The notes under the pieces were generated by a model. That model searched no databases, was not told the origin of the DNA, and saw only the letters and a list, made by a program, of their open reading frames with translations. Positions 1 through 6,908 of a stretch of DNA of 7,465 bases are shown in pieces. Both the position numbers and the translations under genes were made by a program. Every line of letters begins with the position of its first letter. Position 1 is the stretch's first letter. The stretch is from Gemmatimonadales bacterium (GTDB taxonomy: Bacteria; Gemmatimonadota; Gemmatimonadetes; Gemmatimonadales; GWC2-71-9): positions 1 to 7,465 of the forward strand of contig JAUVTI010000095.1 in assembly GCA_030601605.1 (NCBI GenBank), written 5' to 3'.

Positions 1-1035
<1,035 letters not shown>

Positions 1036-1140
1036 GCGGAGCGGGTTGACCAACCGATATTGCTGTCCATTTGTGGGGTTTGAGGGTGCCGCGTTCCGGC
1101 GTGCCGGGATGCGGACGGGTTTCCTCCCACCCGACCCCCC

Positions 1141-1180
1141 TAAAAACAAAACCCCCGGTGCCCTCCCGTGCACCGGGGGT
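1141..1180 (-). terminator. Intrinsic terminator reading leftward
   Basis: A perfect 11-bp stem pairs 1151-1161 with 1170-1180 around an 8-nt loop. Read on the minus strand the stem is followed at once by TTTGTTTTTA (1150-1141), the U-rich run expected of a Rho-independent terminator. On the plus strand the stem is followed by GGGGGATTCC, so it does not look like the terminator of the upstream ribonuclease. No minus-strand protein gene lies upstream of it, which implies an RNA transcript ending here. Confidence 0.72.
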
Positions 1181-1321
1181 GGGGGATTCCCCTCCGAGAT
1201 CCTGGTTCCAGCGGCACCATTCGAGGTGACGCAGGGTCCACCGAACTTCACATCGGATTGCGTGCCTGACGATCCCGTTCGCCTTGCCTGCGGCCGATGC
1301 GTGAACCCCTCAAAATCTCGG
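1141..1321 (-). ncRNA. Candidate structured small RNA ending at the intrinsic terminator
   Basis: On the minus strand the bases just before the terminator fold by hand into a closed multi-branch junction. P1 pairs CCGAGAT (1321-1315) with ATCTCGG (1200-1194). P2 pairs TTCAC and ATCGG (1305-1301, 1298-1294, 2-nt bulge) with CCGAT and GTGAA (1256-1247). P3 is a 9-bp hairpin with two small bulges (1245-1220). P4 pairs TGGT (1219-1216) with ACCA (1206-1203). P2, P3 and P4 follow each other with 0-1 nt linkers, and P4 is 2 nt from P1. Two more hairpins lie upstream (1381-1361 and 1356-1339), so the transcript may start near 1390. The fold does not match tRNA, tmRNA, RNase P or SRP RNA as I know them. 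The closed rod-like end faintly recalls 6S RNA, but the asymmetry is too large to claim it. No convincing promoter was found. Folding in GC-rich DNA can be fortuitous. Confidence 0.4.
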
Positions 1322-1466
1322 CGACGTCGCGAACGCCGGCCCCTCCCTCCTGGGGCATTCCCGCAGTGGCCACCCTTGCGGATGACCAAACGCAGACTAC
1401 GCATAGGCTCATTAAGGAGGGGTGAAATCGCCCTGAATGCCACTTCACAGGCCCAACTTCGGGTTC

Positions 1467-1496
1467 TTTACGGGTCCTCGGACGCGGCTGTAGACT
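1467..1496 (+). promoter_or_regulatory. Possible sigma-70-type promoter of uspA
   Basis: TTTACG (1467-1472) and TAGACT (1491-1496, preceded by TG) are separated by 18 bp and each match 4 of 6 consensus bases. Transcription would start near 1503, about 70 nt before the uspA start and right at the leader fold. The match is weak, and promoter consensus in this lineage is unknown. Confidence 0.3.
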
Positions 1497-1504
1497 CGCC
1501 GGCA

Positions 1505-1546
1505 CCCGGAGGATCCCCACACCACGGGGGGCTGCGCCCCTCCGGG
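1505..1546 (+). promoter_or_regulatory. Folded 5' leader of uspA
   Basis: CCCGGAGG (1505-1512) pairs perfectly with CCTCCGGG (1539-1546). Inside it, CCCC (1515-1518) pairs with GGGG (1526-1529), and GGC (1530-1532) with GCC (1536-1538), giving a small three-way junction. It ends 13 nt before the uspA ribosome-binding site and would sit at the extreme 5' end of the mRNA if the promoter at 1467-1496 is used. It buries a Shine-Dalgarno-like GGAGG (1508-1512) that has no start codon near it. It could stabilise the mRNA or tune translation; no known riboswitch is recognised. Confidence 0.35.
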
Positions 1547-1572
1547 GCCGCGACCAGCCAGGAGCCGAGTCG

Positions 1573-2433
1573 ATGACATGGAAGCCAGTGGTAGCGGGAG
1601 TGGACGCCTCCCGCGAGGGAGCTCTGGCGGCCGCGATGGCCTGGGCCGTGGCCGAGGCCGCGCAGGTGGGCTGCCGCCTGGTGCACGTGACGCGAGCCCT
1701 GCCGAGCGTGCCGGCCGGAATGGACGCCGACCAGGTGGCCGCCAGCGTGGCGTCCGACGCCAGGCAGCGGGTGGCGGACGCCCTCAGCGGGAACGCTCCC
1801 CCGGAGAGCCTAGATCGGATCGAGGTGCGGGAGGGAAACCCGGCCTGGGTGCTGGGCCAGGCGGTCCGCGAGGACGGGGCCGGGCTCCTGGTGTTGGGCG
1901 GCAAGCACCACGCCGCGCCGGTCAGGTGGTTCGGGGGCAGCACAGTGCACCACGCCGTGCGCACCATCGACGTCCCGCTCCTGGTCACGGCAGCCTGGCG
2001 CGGCCGCATCGGCCGGGTGCTGGCAGCCACCGATCTGTCGGATGCAGCGGCTCCCACGCTCGCAGCGGCCGCGCGCTTCGCCGCACTGTTCGGCGCGGAG
2101 CTCCGCGCGCTCCACGTGGTGGAGCCGTTTCCGCCCATCCCGGACGTGGCGGTCCAGATCGACGAGCAGGAGCACCTGCAGGCGGCGGAGGCGGAGTTCG
2201 CGAGCACCGTCGCCCAGGCGGCGGGCGATGTGGCTGCCGAGCCCCAGGTCCGCTGCGGGACCCCCAGCCGCACCATCTGCGACGAGGCGACTGCGTGGGA
2301 CGCCGACCTCGTAGTCGTGGGGTCTCACGGTAAGGGATGGGTCGATCGCGTGCTCCTGGGGAGCACCACGGAGCGGCTGCTCCGCAGCCTCCCCGCTTCG
2401 GTACTGGTCGTTCCCGTCGGCGGACATGCCTGA
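1573..2433 (+). CDS. Tandem universal stress protein (UspA family)
   Basis: This 286-aa protein has two Usp domains, residues about 3-140 and 146-282. The second has the full nucleotide-binding signature G-2x-G-9x-G-S: Gly250, Gly253, Gly263, Ser264 in GSHGKGWVDRVLLGS. In the first domain the second glycine is replaced (Gly109, His112, then Gly122-Ser123), so ATP binding there may be lost or changed. The domain starts VVAGVDAS and VLAATDLS are typical first beta strands with the Asp. The start is ATG 1573, with AGGAG at 1560-1564 spaced 8 nt. Usp proteins are cytoplasmic, bind ATP or act as dimeric regulators, and are induced by starvation, hypoxia or redox stress. It is followed after 132 bp by the two-CBS protein and then the oxidase operon, all on the same strand, which suggests a respiratory or hypoxic stress role. 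Its partner is unknown. Confidence 0.93.
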   Translation: MTWKPVVAGVDASREGALAAAMAWAVAEAAQVGCRLVHVTRALPSVPAGMDADQVAASVASDARQRVADALSGNAPPESLDRIEVREGNPAWVLGQAVREDGAGLLVLGGKHHAAPVRWFGGSTVHHAVRTIDVPLLVTAAWRGRIGRVLAATDLSDAAAPTLAAAARFAALFGAELRALHVVEPFPPIPDVAVQIDEQEHLQAAEAEFASTVAQAAGDVAAEPQVRCGTPSRTICDEATAWDADLVVVGSHGKGWVDRVLLGSTTERLLRSLPASVLVVPVGGHA

Positions 2434-2440
2434 TGCGATC

Positions 2441-2484
2441 GTTGACGCGGTCAACATTCACGCTGGTGACGCGAGCTTGCGTCA
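2441..2484. promoter_or_regulatory. Pair of inverted repeats between uspA and the CBS gene
   Basis: GTTGAC and GTCAAC flank GCG (2441-2455). A second, near-perfect 18-bp palindrome, TGACGCGAGCTTGCGTCA, lies at 2467-2484. Both contain TGACGCG, placed 24 bp apart (2443 and 2467). No T-rich run follows, so they are not standard terminators. They may be operator half-sites or an mRNA hairpin separating the two genes. No regulator family is recognised. Confidence 0.3.
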
Positions 2485-2565
2485 GGCGCTCGGGACAGTC
2501 TCTTTAGAGCCCTTCAACCGGGATCGGGAGGAGCGCGGCGCTGCCGGCCGCGCTGGAGGATGCGA

Positions 2566-2955
2566 ATGAAGGTAGCAGACCTGATGAAGACGAAGCTCGC
2601 CCTGGTGAACGAGGACGTCTCGGTAGCCGAGGCCATCGTGTCGCTCGCAGATGCGCGCGTCCACGGCGTGCCGGTCGTGAACCGGCGGGGCCGTCTCGTG
2701 GGCGTGCTCTCCTCGAGCGACATCCTGCAGACCGCCGCCGAGGGAGAGGGCGAGCGCCGCTTCGCCGAGCTCCAGGTGCGCGACATCATGACCACGCCGC
2801 CGCAGACGGTAGGCCCGAACGAAGACGTCAAGAAGGCCGCGGAGCAGATGCTCGAGCTCGACGTGCACCGCCTGTTCGTTGAGAATGACGGTGAGCTCGT
2901 CGGGGTCATCGCCCAGAGCGACATAGTGCGCGCGATCGCGACCGGCAGACTATAG
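2566..2955 (+). CDS. Two-CBS-domain protein (Hrp1-like architecture)
   Basis: This 129-aa cytoplasmic protein is made almost only of a Bateman pair. CBS1 spans residues about 1-57 (VADLMKTK ... VHGVPVVNRRGRLVGVLSSSDIL) and CBS2 about 69-126 (VRDIMTT ... HRLFVENDGELVGVIAQSDIV). Such pairs bind adenine nucleotides or S-adenosylmethionine-type ligands between the domains; the ligand here is unknown. The start is chosen as ATG 2566 because GGAGG (2555-2559) is 6 nt upstream of it, whereas the in-frame ATG at 2560 directly abuts that site. Stand-alone two-CBS proteins next to Usp genes are known from the mycobacterial hypoxic regulon (Hrp1). The oxidase operon begins 35 bp downstream on the same strand, so co-transcription is plausible. 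No enzyme domain is fused, which points to a sensing or protein-binding role. Confidence 0.92.
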   Translation: MKVADLMKTKLALVNEDVSVAEAIVSLADARVHGVPVVNRRGRLVGVLSSSDILQTAAEGEGERRFAELQVRDIMTTPPQTVGPNEDVKKAAEQMLELDVHRLFVENDGELVGVIAQSDIVRAIATGRL

Positions 2956-2990
2956 ACGATCCCCTTCCCTCTCCATCCAAGGAGCGCCAC

Positions 2991-3131
2991 ATGAGCGACC
3001 AGCCTCCCGAGGTCGGGAAGCACCCGCGTGGGACGATGGCCCTGGTAGGGCTGTACGGCGTCCTGTTCGTGATTGGGTGGTTCGCGATCTTCCTGCTCAT
3101 CTACCTCCCCCGCGGCGCGGTAACGAGGTAG
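2991..3131 (+). CDS. ba3-type cytochrome c oxidase subunit IIa (small membrane subunit)
   Basis: A 46-aa ORF begins at ATG 2991 with AAGGAG at 2979-2984, a 6-nt spacing. It has a short polar N-terminus (MSDQPPEVGKHPRG) and one membrane helix, residues about 16-39 (MALVGLYGVLFVIGWFAIFLLIY), then LPRGAVTR. The Thermus ba3 oxidase has a comparable one-helix subunit IIa (34 aa), which packs with subunit II and supplies the helix that other CuA subunits carry themselves. Its stop TAG (3129-3131) directly abuts the ATG of subunit II, the order expected for this operon. The gene is short enough to be missed by automatic calling. The assignment rests on position, size and the single helix rather than on strong family motifs. 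Confidence 0.85.
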   Translation: MSDQPPEVGKHPRGTMALVGLYGVLFVIGWFAIFLLIYLPRGAVTR

Positions 3132-3614
3132 ATGCCAATGCACGTAGACCTCTACGAACGGATCTGGATGTGGGGCGCGGGCGGCATCGTCATCCTGTTC
3201 CTCGGGACGATCGGCGTGGCCACCGTCTCACAGGGACGCCTCCCGCCCAGTCACGTCGAGACGATCGATCCACAGAGCGTGTTCGCCGACGAGCGATTTG
3301 CGGAGCGCGGAGTAACGATCCATCCCGACGGCAGCGCCGAAGTGATCATGATCGCCATGATGTTCAACTTCCTGCCGAACGAAATCCGTGTCCCGGCCAA
3401 CGTTCCCGTGACATTCCGATTGACGAGCCCCGACGTCGTGCACGGCTTCCAGATCGTCGGCACCAACGGGAACACCATGGTCGTGCCGGGCTACGTCAGC
3501 CAGTTCACGATCACGTTCGACACGCCTGGTGAGTACCTCATCACGTGCAACGAGTACTGCGGCCTCGGACACCACAACATGTCCGCGACGCTGATCGTGG
3601 AGGAGGGCGCATGA
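3132..3614 (+). CDS. cbaB: ba3-type cytochrome c oxidase subunit II (CuA subunit)
   Basis: This 160-aa protein has one N-terminal membrane helix (residues about 11-33) and a cupredoxin domain outside the membrane. All CuA ligands are visible: His104 (VVHGF), Cys139, Glu141, Cys143, His147 and Met150 in CNEYCGLGHHNM. It accepts electrons from cytochrome c and passes them to heme b of subunit I. A single helix and about 160 aa fit the ba3 class, as opposed to the two-helix subunit of A-type oxidases. The Thermus ba3 protein, as I recall it, has Gln at the position of Glu141; this one has the usual Glu. ATG 3132 is used here; ATG 3138 is also possible, as GAGG (3125-3128) is 9 nt from it. The stop overlaps the subunit I start by ATGA, so the two are translationally coupled. 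Confidence 0.95.
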   Translation: MPMHVDLYERIWMWGAGGIVILFLGTIGVATVSQGRLPPSHVETIDPQSVFADERFAERGVTIHPDGSAEVIMIAMMFNFLPNEIRVPANVPVTFRLTSPDVVHGFQIVGTNGNTMVVPGYVSQFTITFDTPGEYLITCNEYCGLGHHNMSATLIVEEGA

Positions 3615-5233
3615 TCCACAATCGGCGACTCGCAACCGCAAATATCGGAGTGGCCATCGCGGCATTCGGCATCGCGACGTTCATGGCGTTGATGCAGAGC
3701 CTCTCACGGGCGAGCCTCGACCTGCCCTGGCGCTCCGCCAAGATGTACTACCTCTCGGTGACCGGTCACGGCGTTCTGATGGCGCTCGTGTTCACCACGT
3801 TCTTCATCATGGCCCTCGGCGTGGCGTTCACCACCAGCGCGCTGAACCGGCCGCTCAAGTGGCCCAGGGCCGGCTGGGTCGCGTTCTGGATCGCTGTAGT
3901 CGGCACGGTCATGACGACGTGGGCGATACTGTGGGGCAAGGCTACCGTCCTCTACACCTTCTACCCTCCGCTTCAGGCGCACTGGGCGTTCTACGTGGGC
4001 GTCACCCTGCTGGTCGTGGGATCCTGGGTGTGGGGCGCGGTGGTAATCGCCACATACCTCGGCTGGAAGAAGGACAACCCGGGCAAGCCGATGCCGCTCG
4101 CGGTGTACGGAATCCTCACCACCATCATCGTGTGGTACCTCGCGACCGTCGCAGTCGCATCCGAAATGCTGTTCCTGCTCATTCCATGGTCGCTGGGTCT
4201 GAAGGAGACCGTGGACCCGCTGCTAGCGCGGATGCTGTTCTGGTTCTTCGGACACCCCCTCGTCTACTTCTGGCTGCTGCCGGCGTACGTCGTGTGGTAC
4301 ACGGTCCTGCCGCGCGAGGCGGGAGGCAAGTTGTTCAGCGATCCGCTGGCGCGGATGGTGTTCGCGCTGTTCATCATCCTGTCCACACCCGTGGGCTTCC
4401 ACCACCAGTTCATGGACCCCGGGATTGCAGCCGGATGGAAGATGGCGCACACCATAGCCACCTTCGCCATCCTGTTCCCCAGCTTCGTGACTGCGTTCAC
4501 CGTCACCGCCTCACTCGAAGTGGCAGGCCGAATGCGGGGCGCGACGGGGTGGTTCGACTGGATCTGGAAGCTGCCGTGGAACAATCCGCTGGTGGCGTCG
4601 GTGCTGCTCAGCATGATCATGTTCGCGGTGGGAGGCTTCGGCGGCGCGATCAACGCCGCGTTCGGGATGAACGCCGTCGTGCACAACACCGCCTGGATTC
4701 AGGGACACTTCCATCTCACGGTGGGAACGGCGGTGGCGCTCACGTTCATGGGCACGGCCTACTGGCTGGTACCAAAGTTGGTCGGTCGCGACCTGGAACT
4801 CTCACTGCTGGCCAAGTGGCAGCCCTACCTGTGGTTCGTCGGGATGCTGCTGTTCTCCATCTCGAACCACATCACCGGTCTCATGGGCATGCCACGGCGC
4901 GTCTTCGAGGCGGGCTACGGCGGGAGCGAGATCGCGGCCCAGTGGTCGGGCCTCACGCTCGTGTCTGCGCTCGGTGGCATACTGTTGTTCGTGAGCGCGT
5001 CGTTCTTCCTGCTGAGCATGCTGGGTACGGTGCTGGCCGGCCGGAAGGCCGAGCAGCCGCCGCTGGAGTTCGCCGAGCCGCTCGAGGGCCAGCCCACCAA
5101 GCTGCTCGTGTTCGACCGCGTCTGGGCCTGGGTGGTCGTGGCCGTCATCCTGGTGGCCATCGCATACGCGTATCCGCTGGCTGACCATCTCGCGATGGAG
5201 ACCTTCGGCAGTCCGGGTTTCAAGCCGTTCTAG
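3611..5233 (+). CDS. cbaA: ba3-type cytochrome c oxidase subunit I (B-type heme-copper oxidase)
   Basis: This 540-aa membrane protein with about 13 helices reduces O2 to water and pumps protons. The start is ATG 3611, overlapping the subunit II stop by 4 nt with GGAGG just upstream. Ligands by alignment to Thermus ba3: heme b His53 (TGHGVLM) and His368; heme a3 His366 (QGHFHLT); CuB His215, His264, His265 (FGHPLVY, GFHHQF); cross-linked Tyr219. The B-family K-channel residues are kept: Tyr226, Tyr230, Ser291, Thr294. The XGHPEV glutamate of A-family D-channels is absent (HPLVY), as expected for the B family. Long stretches such as ATVLYTFYPP, STPVGFHHQF and VVHNTAW match the ba3 family. ba3 oxidases usually work at low oxygen. 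No subunit III, Sco or heme-synthesis gene is in the window. A strong hairpin follows 20 bp after the stop. Confidence 0.97.
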   Translation: MIHNRRLATANIGVAIAAFGIATFMALMQSLSRASLDLPWRSAKMYYLSVTGHGVLMALVFTTFFIMALGVAFTTSALNRPLKWPRAGWVAFWIAVVGTVMTTWAILWGKATVLYTFYPPLQAHWAFYVGVTLLVVGSWVWGAVVIATYLGWKKDNPGKPMPLAVYGILTTIIVWYLATVAVASEMLFLLIPWSLGLKETVDPLLARMLFWFFGHPLVYFWLLPAYVVWYTVLPREAGGKLFSDPLARMVFALFIILSTPVGFHHQFMDPGIAAGWKMAHTIATFAILFPSFVTAFTVTASLEVAGRMRGATGWFDWIWKLPWNNPLVASVLLSMIMFAVGGFGGAINAAFGMNAVVHNTAWIQGHFHLTVGTAVALTFMGTAYWLVPKLVGRDLELSLLAKWQPYLWFVGMLLFSISNHITGLMGMPRRVFEAGYGGSEIAAQWSGLTLVSALGGILLFVSASFFLLSMLGTVLAGRKAEQPPLEFAEPLEGQPTKLLVFDRVWAWVVVAVILVAIAYAYPLADHLAMETFGSPGFKPF

Positions 5234-5253
5234 GACGCGGACTGTGCAGTGCG

Positions 5254-5281
5254 AGAGGGGGCGCCGAGAGGCGCCCCCTCT
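5254..5281. terminator. Hairpin between convergent genes
   Basis: A perfect 12-bp GC-rich stem pairs 5254-5265 with 5270-5281 across a GAGA tetraloop of GNRA type. It begins 20 bp after the oxidase stop, and its right arm overlaps the first two bases of the stop trinucleotide of the convergent ZIP gene (5280-5282). Neither strand has a T-rich run, so it is a likely bidirectional, U-tract-less terminator or an mRNA 3' stabiliser. Confidence 0.6.
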
Positions 5282-6020
5282 ACAGGTACTGTTGGAAGAG
5301 CACCATCCCCATGAGCGTCGCCGACACGAGCAGTGCGACCCTGGGCCGCCTGCCCTCCTCGAAGGCCTCGGGCAGCAACTCCACGAACACCATGAACACC
5401 ATTGCCCCAGCGGCGAAGCCGATACCGTAGGGAAGCACACCCGCGAACGCACCCACCAGGAGGAAGGCCGGGACGGCCATGAGGGGCTGGGGCAGCGAGG
5501 ACACGATGCTCCAACCCGCACACGCGGCGACCGAGGTGCCACGCGGCCTGAGCACCGCGCTGATCGCGAGCCCCTCCGGAATGTTGTGCACTGCGATCGC
5601 GACCACGATGGCCACGGCCAGCGTCATCCCACCGCCGAAGGCCACTCCCACCGCCACACCCTCCGCGAAGGAGTGTACGGTCATCACGACGAGCACCAGG
5701 ATCATGCGACGTGCCCCGGCGCCGTGCACGACGCCGAACTCCAGCTCGCGCTCCCGCAGGAACATCTGCACCAGCAGGACGAACAGCACGCCGACCACGG
5801 CGCCGATGATCGTCTGCCACGGACCGAAGCGGGTACCCTCCGCCACGAGCCCGAAGCTCGCGCCCAGCATCAGACCCGATGCGACCGCATTGGAGTAGGC
5901 CGTCATGCGGGGGGAGACCGAGCGCACGAAGGCGAACGGCAGCGCCCCCAGACCGGTCGCGAGCGCCGTGATCAGGCCGTACAGGAAGACGAGCAGCACG
6001 GGGGAGATGTCGCCGACCAT
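5280..6020 (-). CDS. ZIP-family metal transporter, second gene of a coupled pair
   Basis: This 246-aa integral membrane protein of the ZIP family (ZupT/GufA-like) has about eight predicted helices. The metal-site signatures are HSFAEGVAVG (His116, Glu120) in helix 4 and HNIPEGLAIS (His145, Asn146, Glu149) in helix 5, where the binuclear M1/M2 site of ZIP carriers lies. It also has FAAGAMVFMVFVELLPEAF near the C-terminus. Expected role: import of Zn2+, Fe2+ or Mn2+ into the cytoplasm; selectivity cannot be read. The start ATG (6020-6018) shares its A with the upstream stop TGA, an A-overlap (TGATG) that implies translational coupling. AGGGG lies a few nt upstream. The cytoplasmic loop before helix 4 is short and lacks a His-rich stretch. 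Length is normal for bacterial ZIPs. Confidence 0.93.
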   Translation of the reverse strand: MVGDISPVLLVFLYGLITALATGLGALPFAFVRSVSPRMTAYSNAVASGLMLGASFGLVAEGTRFGPWQTIIGAVVGVLFVLLVQMFLRERELEFGVVHGAGARRMILVLVVMTVHSFAEGVAVGVAFGGGMTLAVAIVVAIAVHNIPEGLAISAVLRPRGTSVAACAGWSIVSSLPQPLMAVPAFLLVGAFAGVLPYGIGFAAGAMVFMVFVELLPEAFEEGRRPRVALLVSATLMGMVLFQQYL

Positions 6021-6751
6021 CACATCCCCTGACTGCTGAGCAGCACCACGATCCCCATCGCGACGATCGTGACGAGCGCGATGCTGGTGGGGCCGGCCTG
6101 GCGGTAGCACTCGGGCAGCAGCTCCGCCATCACGAGATAGACCAGCGCGCCCGCCGCGAAGCCGAGCACCCAGGGGAATAGGGACGGCGTTGCTGCCACG
6201 ATGGCGAACGTCACGACCGCGAGCAGCACCTGGCTCACGTTGGTGGCCACGGCGAGGCCGGCCGCATCTCTGTGGCGCACGCCGCGGCTCGCGAGGATCG
6301 AGCACAGCACCGTGCCTTCGGGGATGTTGTGCACCGCGATCGCCAGCGCCATGAAGATGCCGAAGGGCACGTCTACGGCCATCGCCACACCGATCGCGAT
6401 CCCCTCGGCAGCCGAGTGGTACGCTCCGATCAGCAGCACCTTGTAGCCGTAGGTCTCGCTGGTTTCTTCCAGCCGGTTGAGATCGAGCTCGGCCGTTCCC
6501 GAGACCCAGTGGGTCCAGTACACGAACCCGATTCCCAAGAGGGCGCCAGCGGCGCCGGAGAGCGTCACCCGGTCCACTCCGACCACGAGCAGCGCGTACG
6601 CCGCCCCCAGCATCAGACCGGCCGCCAGCGCGTTGGCCCAGCCGATGCCCACGACCGGGAGCCGCCCGCGCACCAGCAGCGGCAGGGCGCCCAGCGCGCC
6701 AGCGGCAGCGGCCAGAGAGGCGTAGAGAAGGACGGTGAGCGTCGGGTCCAA
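6020..6751 (-). CDS. ZIP-family metal transporter, first gene of a coupled pair
   Basis: This 243-aa ZIP-type membrane protein carries YHSAAEGIAIG (His112, Glu116) and VHNIPEGTVL (His141, Asn142, Glu145), plus FAAGALVYLVMAELLPECY. It is clearly a paralogue of the gene after it, but diverged: the loop ahead of helix 4 is longer and acidic (TAELDLNRLEETSETYG), and helix 5 continues TVLCS instead of LAIS. The start is taken as TTG 6751, because GAGGG (6762-6758) is 6 nt upstream and the first helix follows at once; no in-frame ATG lies near. A far-upstream ATG at 7168 would run antisense to the GAF gene and is not credible. The stop TGA overlaps the next gene's ATG by one base. The gene is transcribed away from the GAF sensor. 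Metal specificity is unknown. Confidence 0.91.
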   Translation of the reverse strand: MDPTLTVLLYASLAAAAGALGALPLLVRGRLPVVGIGWANALAAGLMLGAAYALLVVGVDRVTLSGAAGALLGIGFVYWTHWVSGTAELDLNRLEETSETYGYKVLLIGAYHSAAEGIAIGVAMAVDVPFGIFMALAIAVHNIPEGTVLCSILASRGVRHRDAAGLAVATNVSQVLLAVVTFAIVAATPSLFPWVLGFAAGALVYLVMAELLPECYRQAGPTSIALVTIVAMGIVVLLSSQGM

Positions 6752-6908
6752 GCCGGTCCCTCGAGAGAGGTACGGGGAGACATTACCGCCACACCGCCGG
6801 GTGCGACAGTACCGCAGCCGGGGCGGCAGCCGTGCCCTTCCACCGGAGCCCGGCCCCGCATAGCTTCTTCCACGTAGGCCGCACTCCTCCCGAGCGGAAG
6901 ACCACGAC
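6752..6908. promoter_or_regulatory. Divergent intergenic region between the ZIP pair and the GAF sensor
   Basis: These 157 bp must hold leftward promoter(s) for the ZIP pair and possibly a rightward one for the GAF gene. I could not identify convincing -35/-10 pairs or a Fur, Zur or MntR box. The only repeats seen are GCAGCCG twice, 12 bp apart (6814-6820 and 6826-6832), and a weak GGTA/TACC inverted repeat (6769-6787). Confidence 0.4.

Larger units (their letters stand above)
1036..1572. other. 537-bp region without a convincing protein gene
   Basis: The stretch between the ribonuclease stop and uspA carries no reading frame with normal protein composition. It holds, left to right: about 105 bp with nothing recognised; a hairpin with a T-rich run that reads on the minus strand (1141-1180); a compact folded element on the same strand (1194-1321); two more simple hairpins (1339-1356 and 1361-1381); a possible weak promoter (1467-1496); and a folded uspA leader (1505-1546). 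I saw no transfer RNA, CRISPR repeat or insertion-sequence end. Confidence 0.7.

Noticed and set aside
1141..1321. Calling the folded element a 6S RNA
   Set aside because: The 3' side ATCTCGG next to the closing stem resembles the end of E. coli 6S RNA, but the 5' side has only about 9 unpaired bases against about 47 on the 3' side, and the long rod with a central bubble is missing.
1399..1427. Possible minus-strand promoter for the RNA candidate (TTTCAC, 16 bp, TATGCG)
   Set aside because: Only 2 of 6 and 3 of 6 consensus matches, no better than chance in this sequence.
1437..1493. Possible 18-codon leader peptide after AAGGAGG (1414-1420)
   Set aside because: The spacing of 16 nt from the Shine-Dalgarno-like site to ATG is too long, and it overlaps the proposed uspA promoter.
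1046..1576. Plus-strand open frame of 176 codons whose stop overlaps the uspA start
   Set aside because: Starts with TTG without a ribosome-binding site, runs through the hairpin and T/A-rich run, and has a low-complexity Pro/Arg/Ser-rich composition with no domain or helix pattern. The 4-base overlap with uspA looks accidental.
1248..2276. Long minus-strand frame opposite uspA
   Set aside because: Ser/Ala/Arg/Thr-rich shadow of uspA; the plus strand has a full Usp protein with motifs and a ribosome-binding site.
6769..6787. GGTA/TACC inverted repeat as a metal-regulator operator
   Set aside because: Four-base arms with a poorly symmetric centre; no resemblance to a Fur, Zur or MntR consensus that I can defend.
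6838..6866. Possible plus-strand promoter of the GAF gene (TTCCAC, 17 bp, TAGCTT)
   Set aside because: Matches are too poor to support a call.
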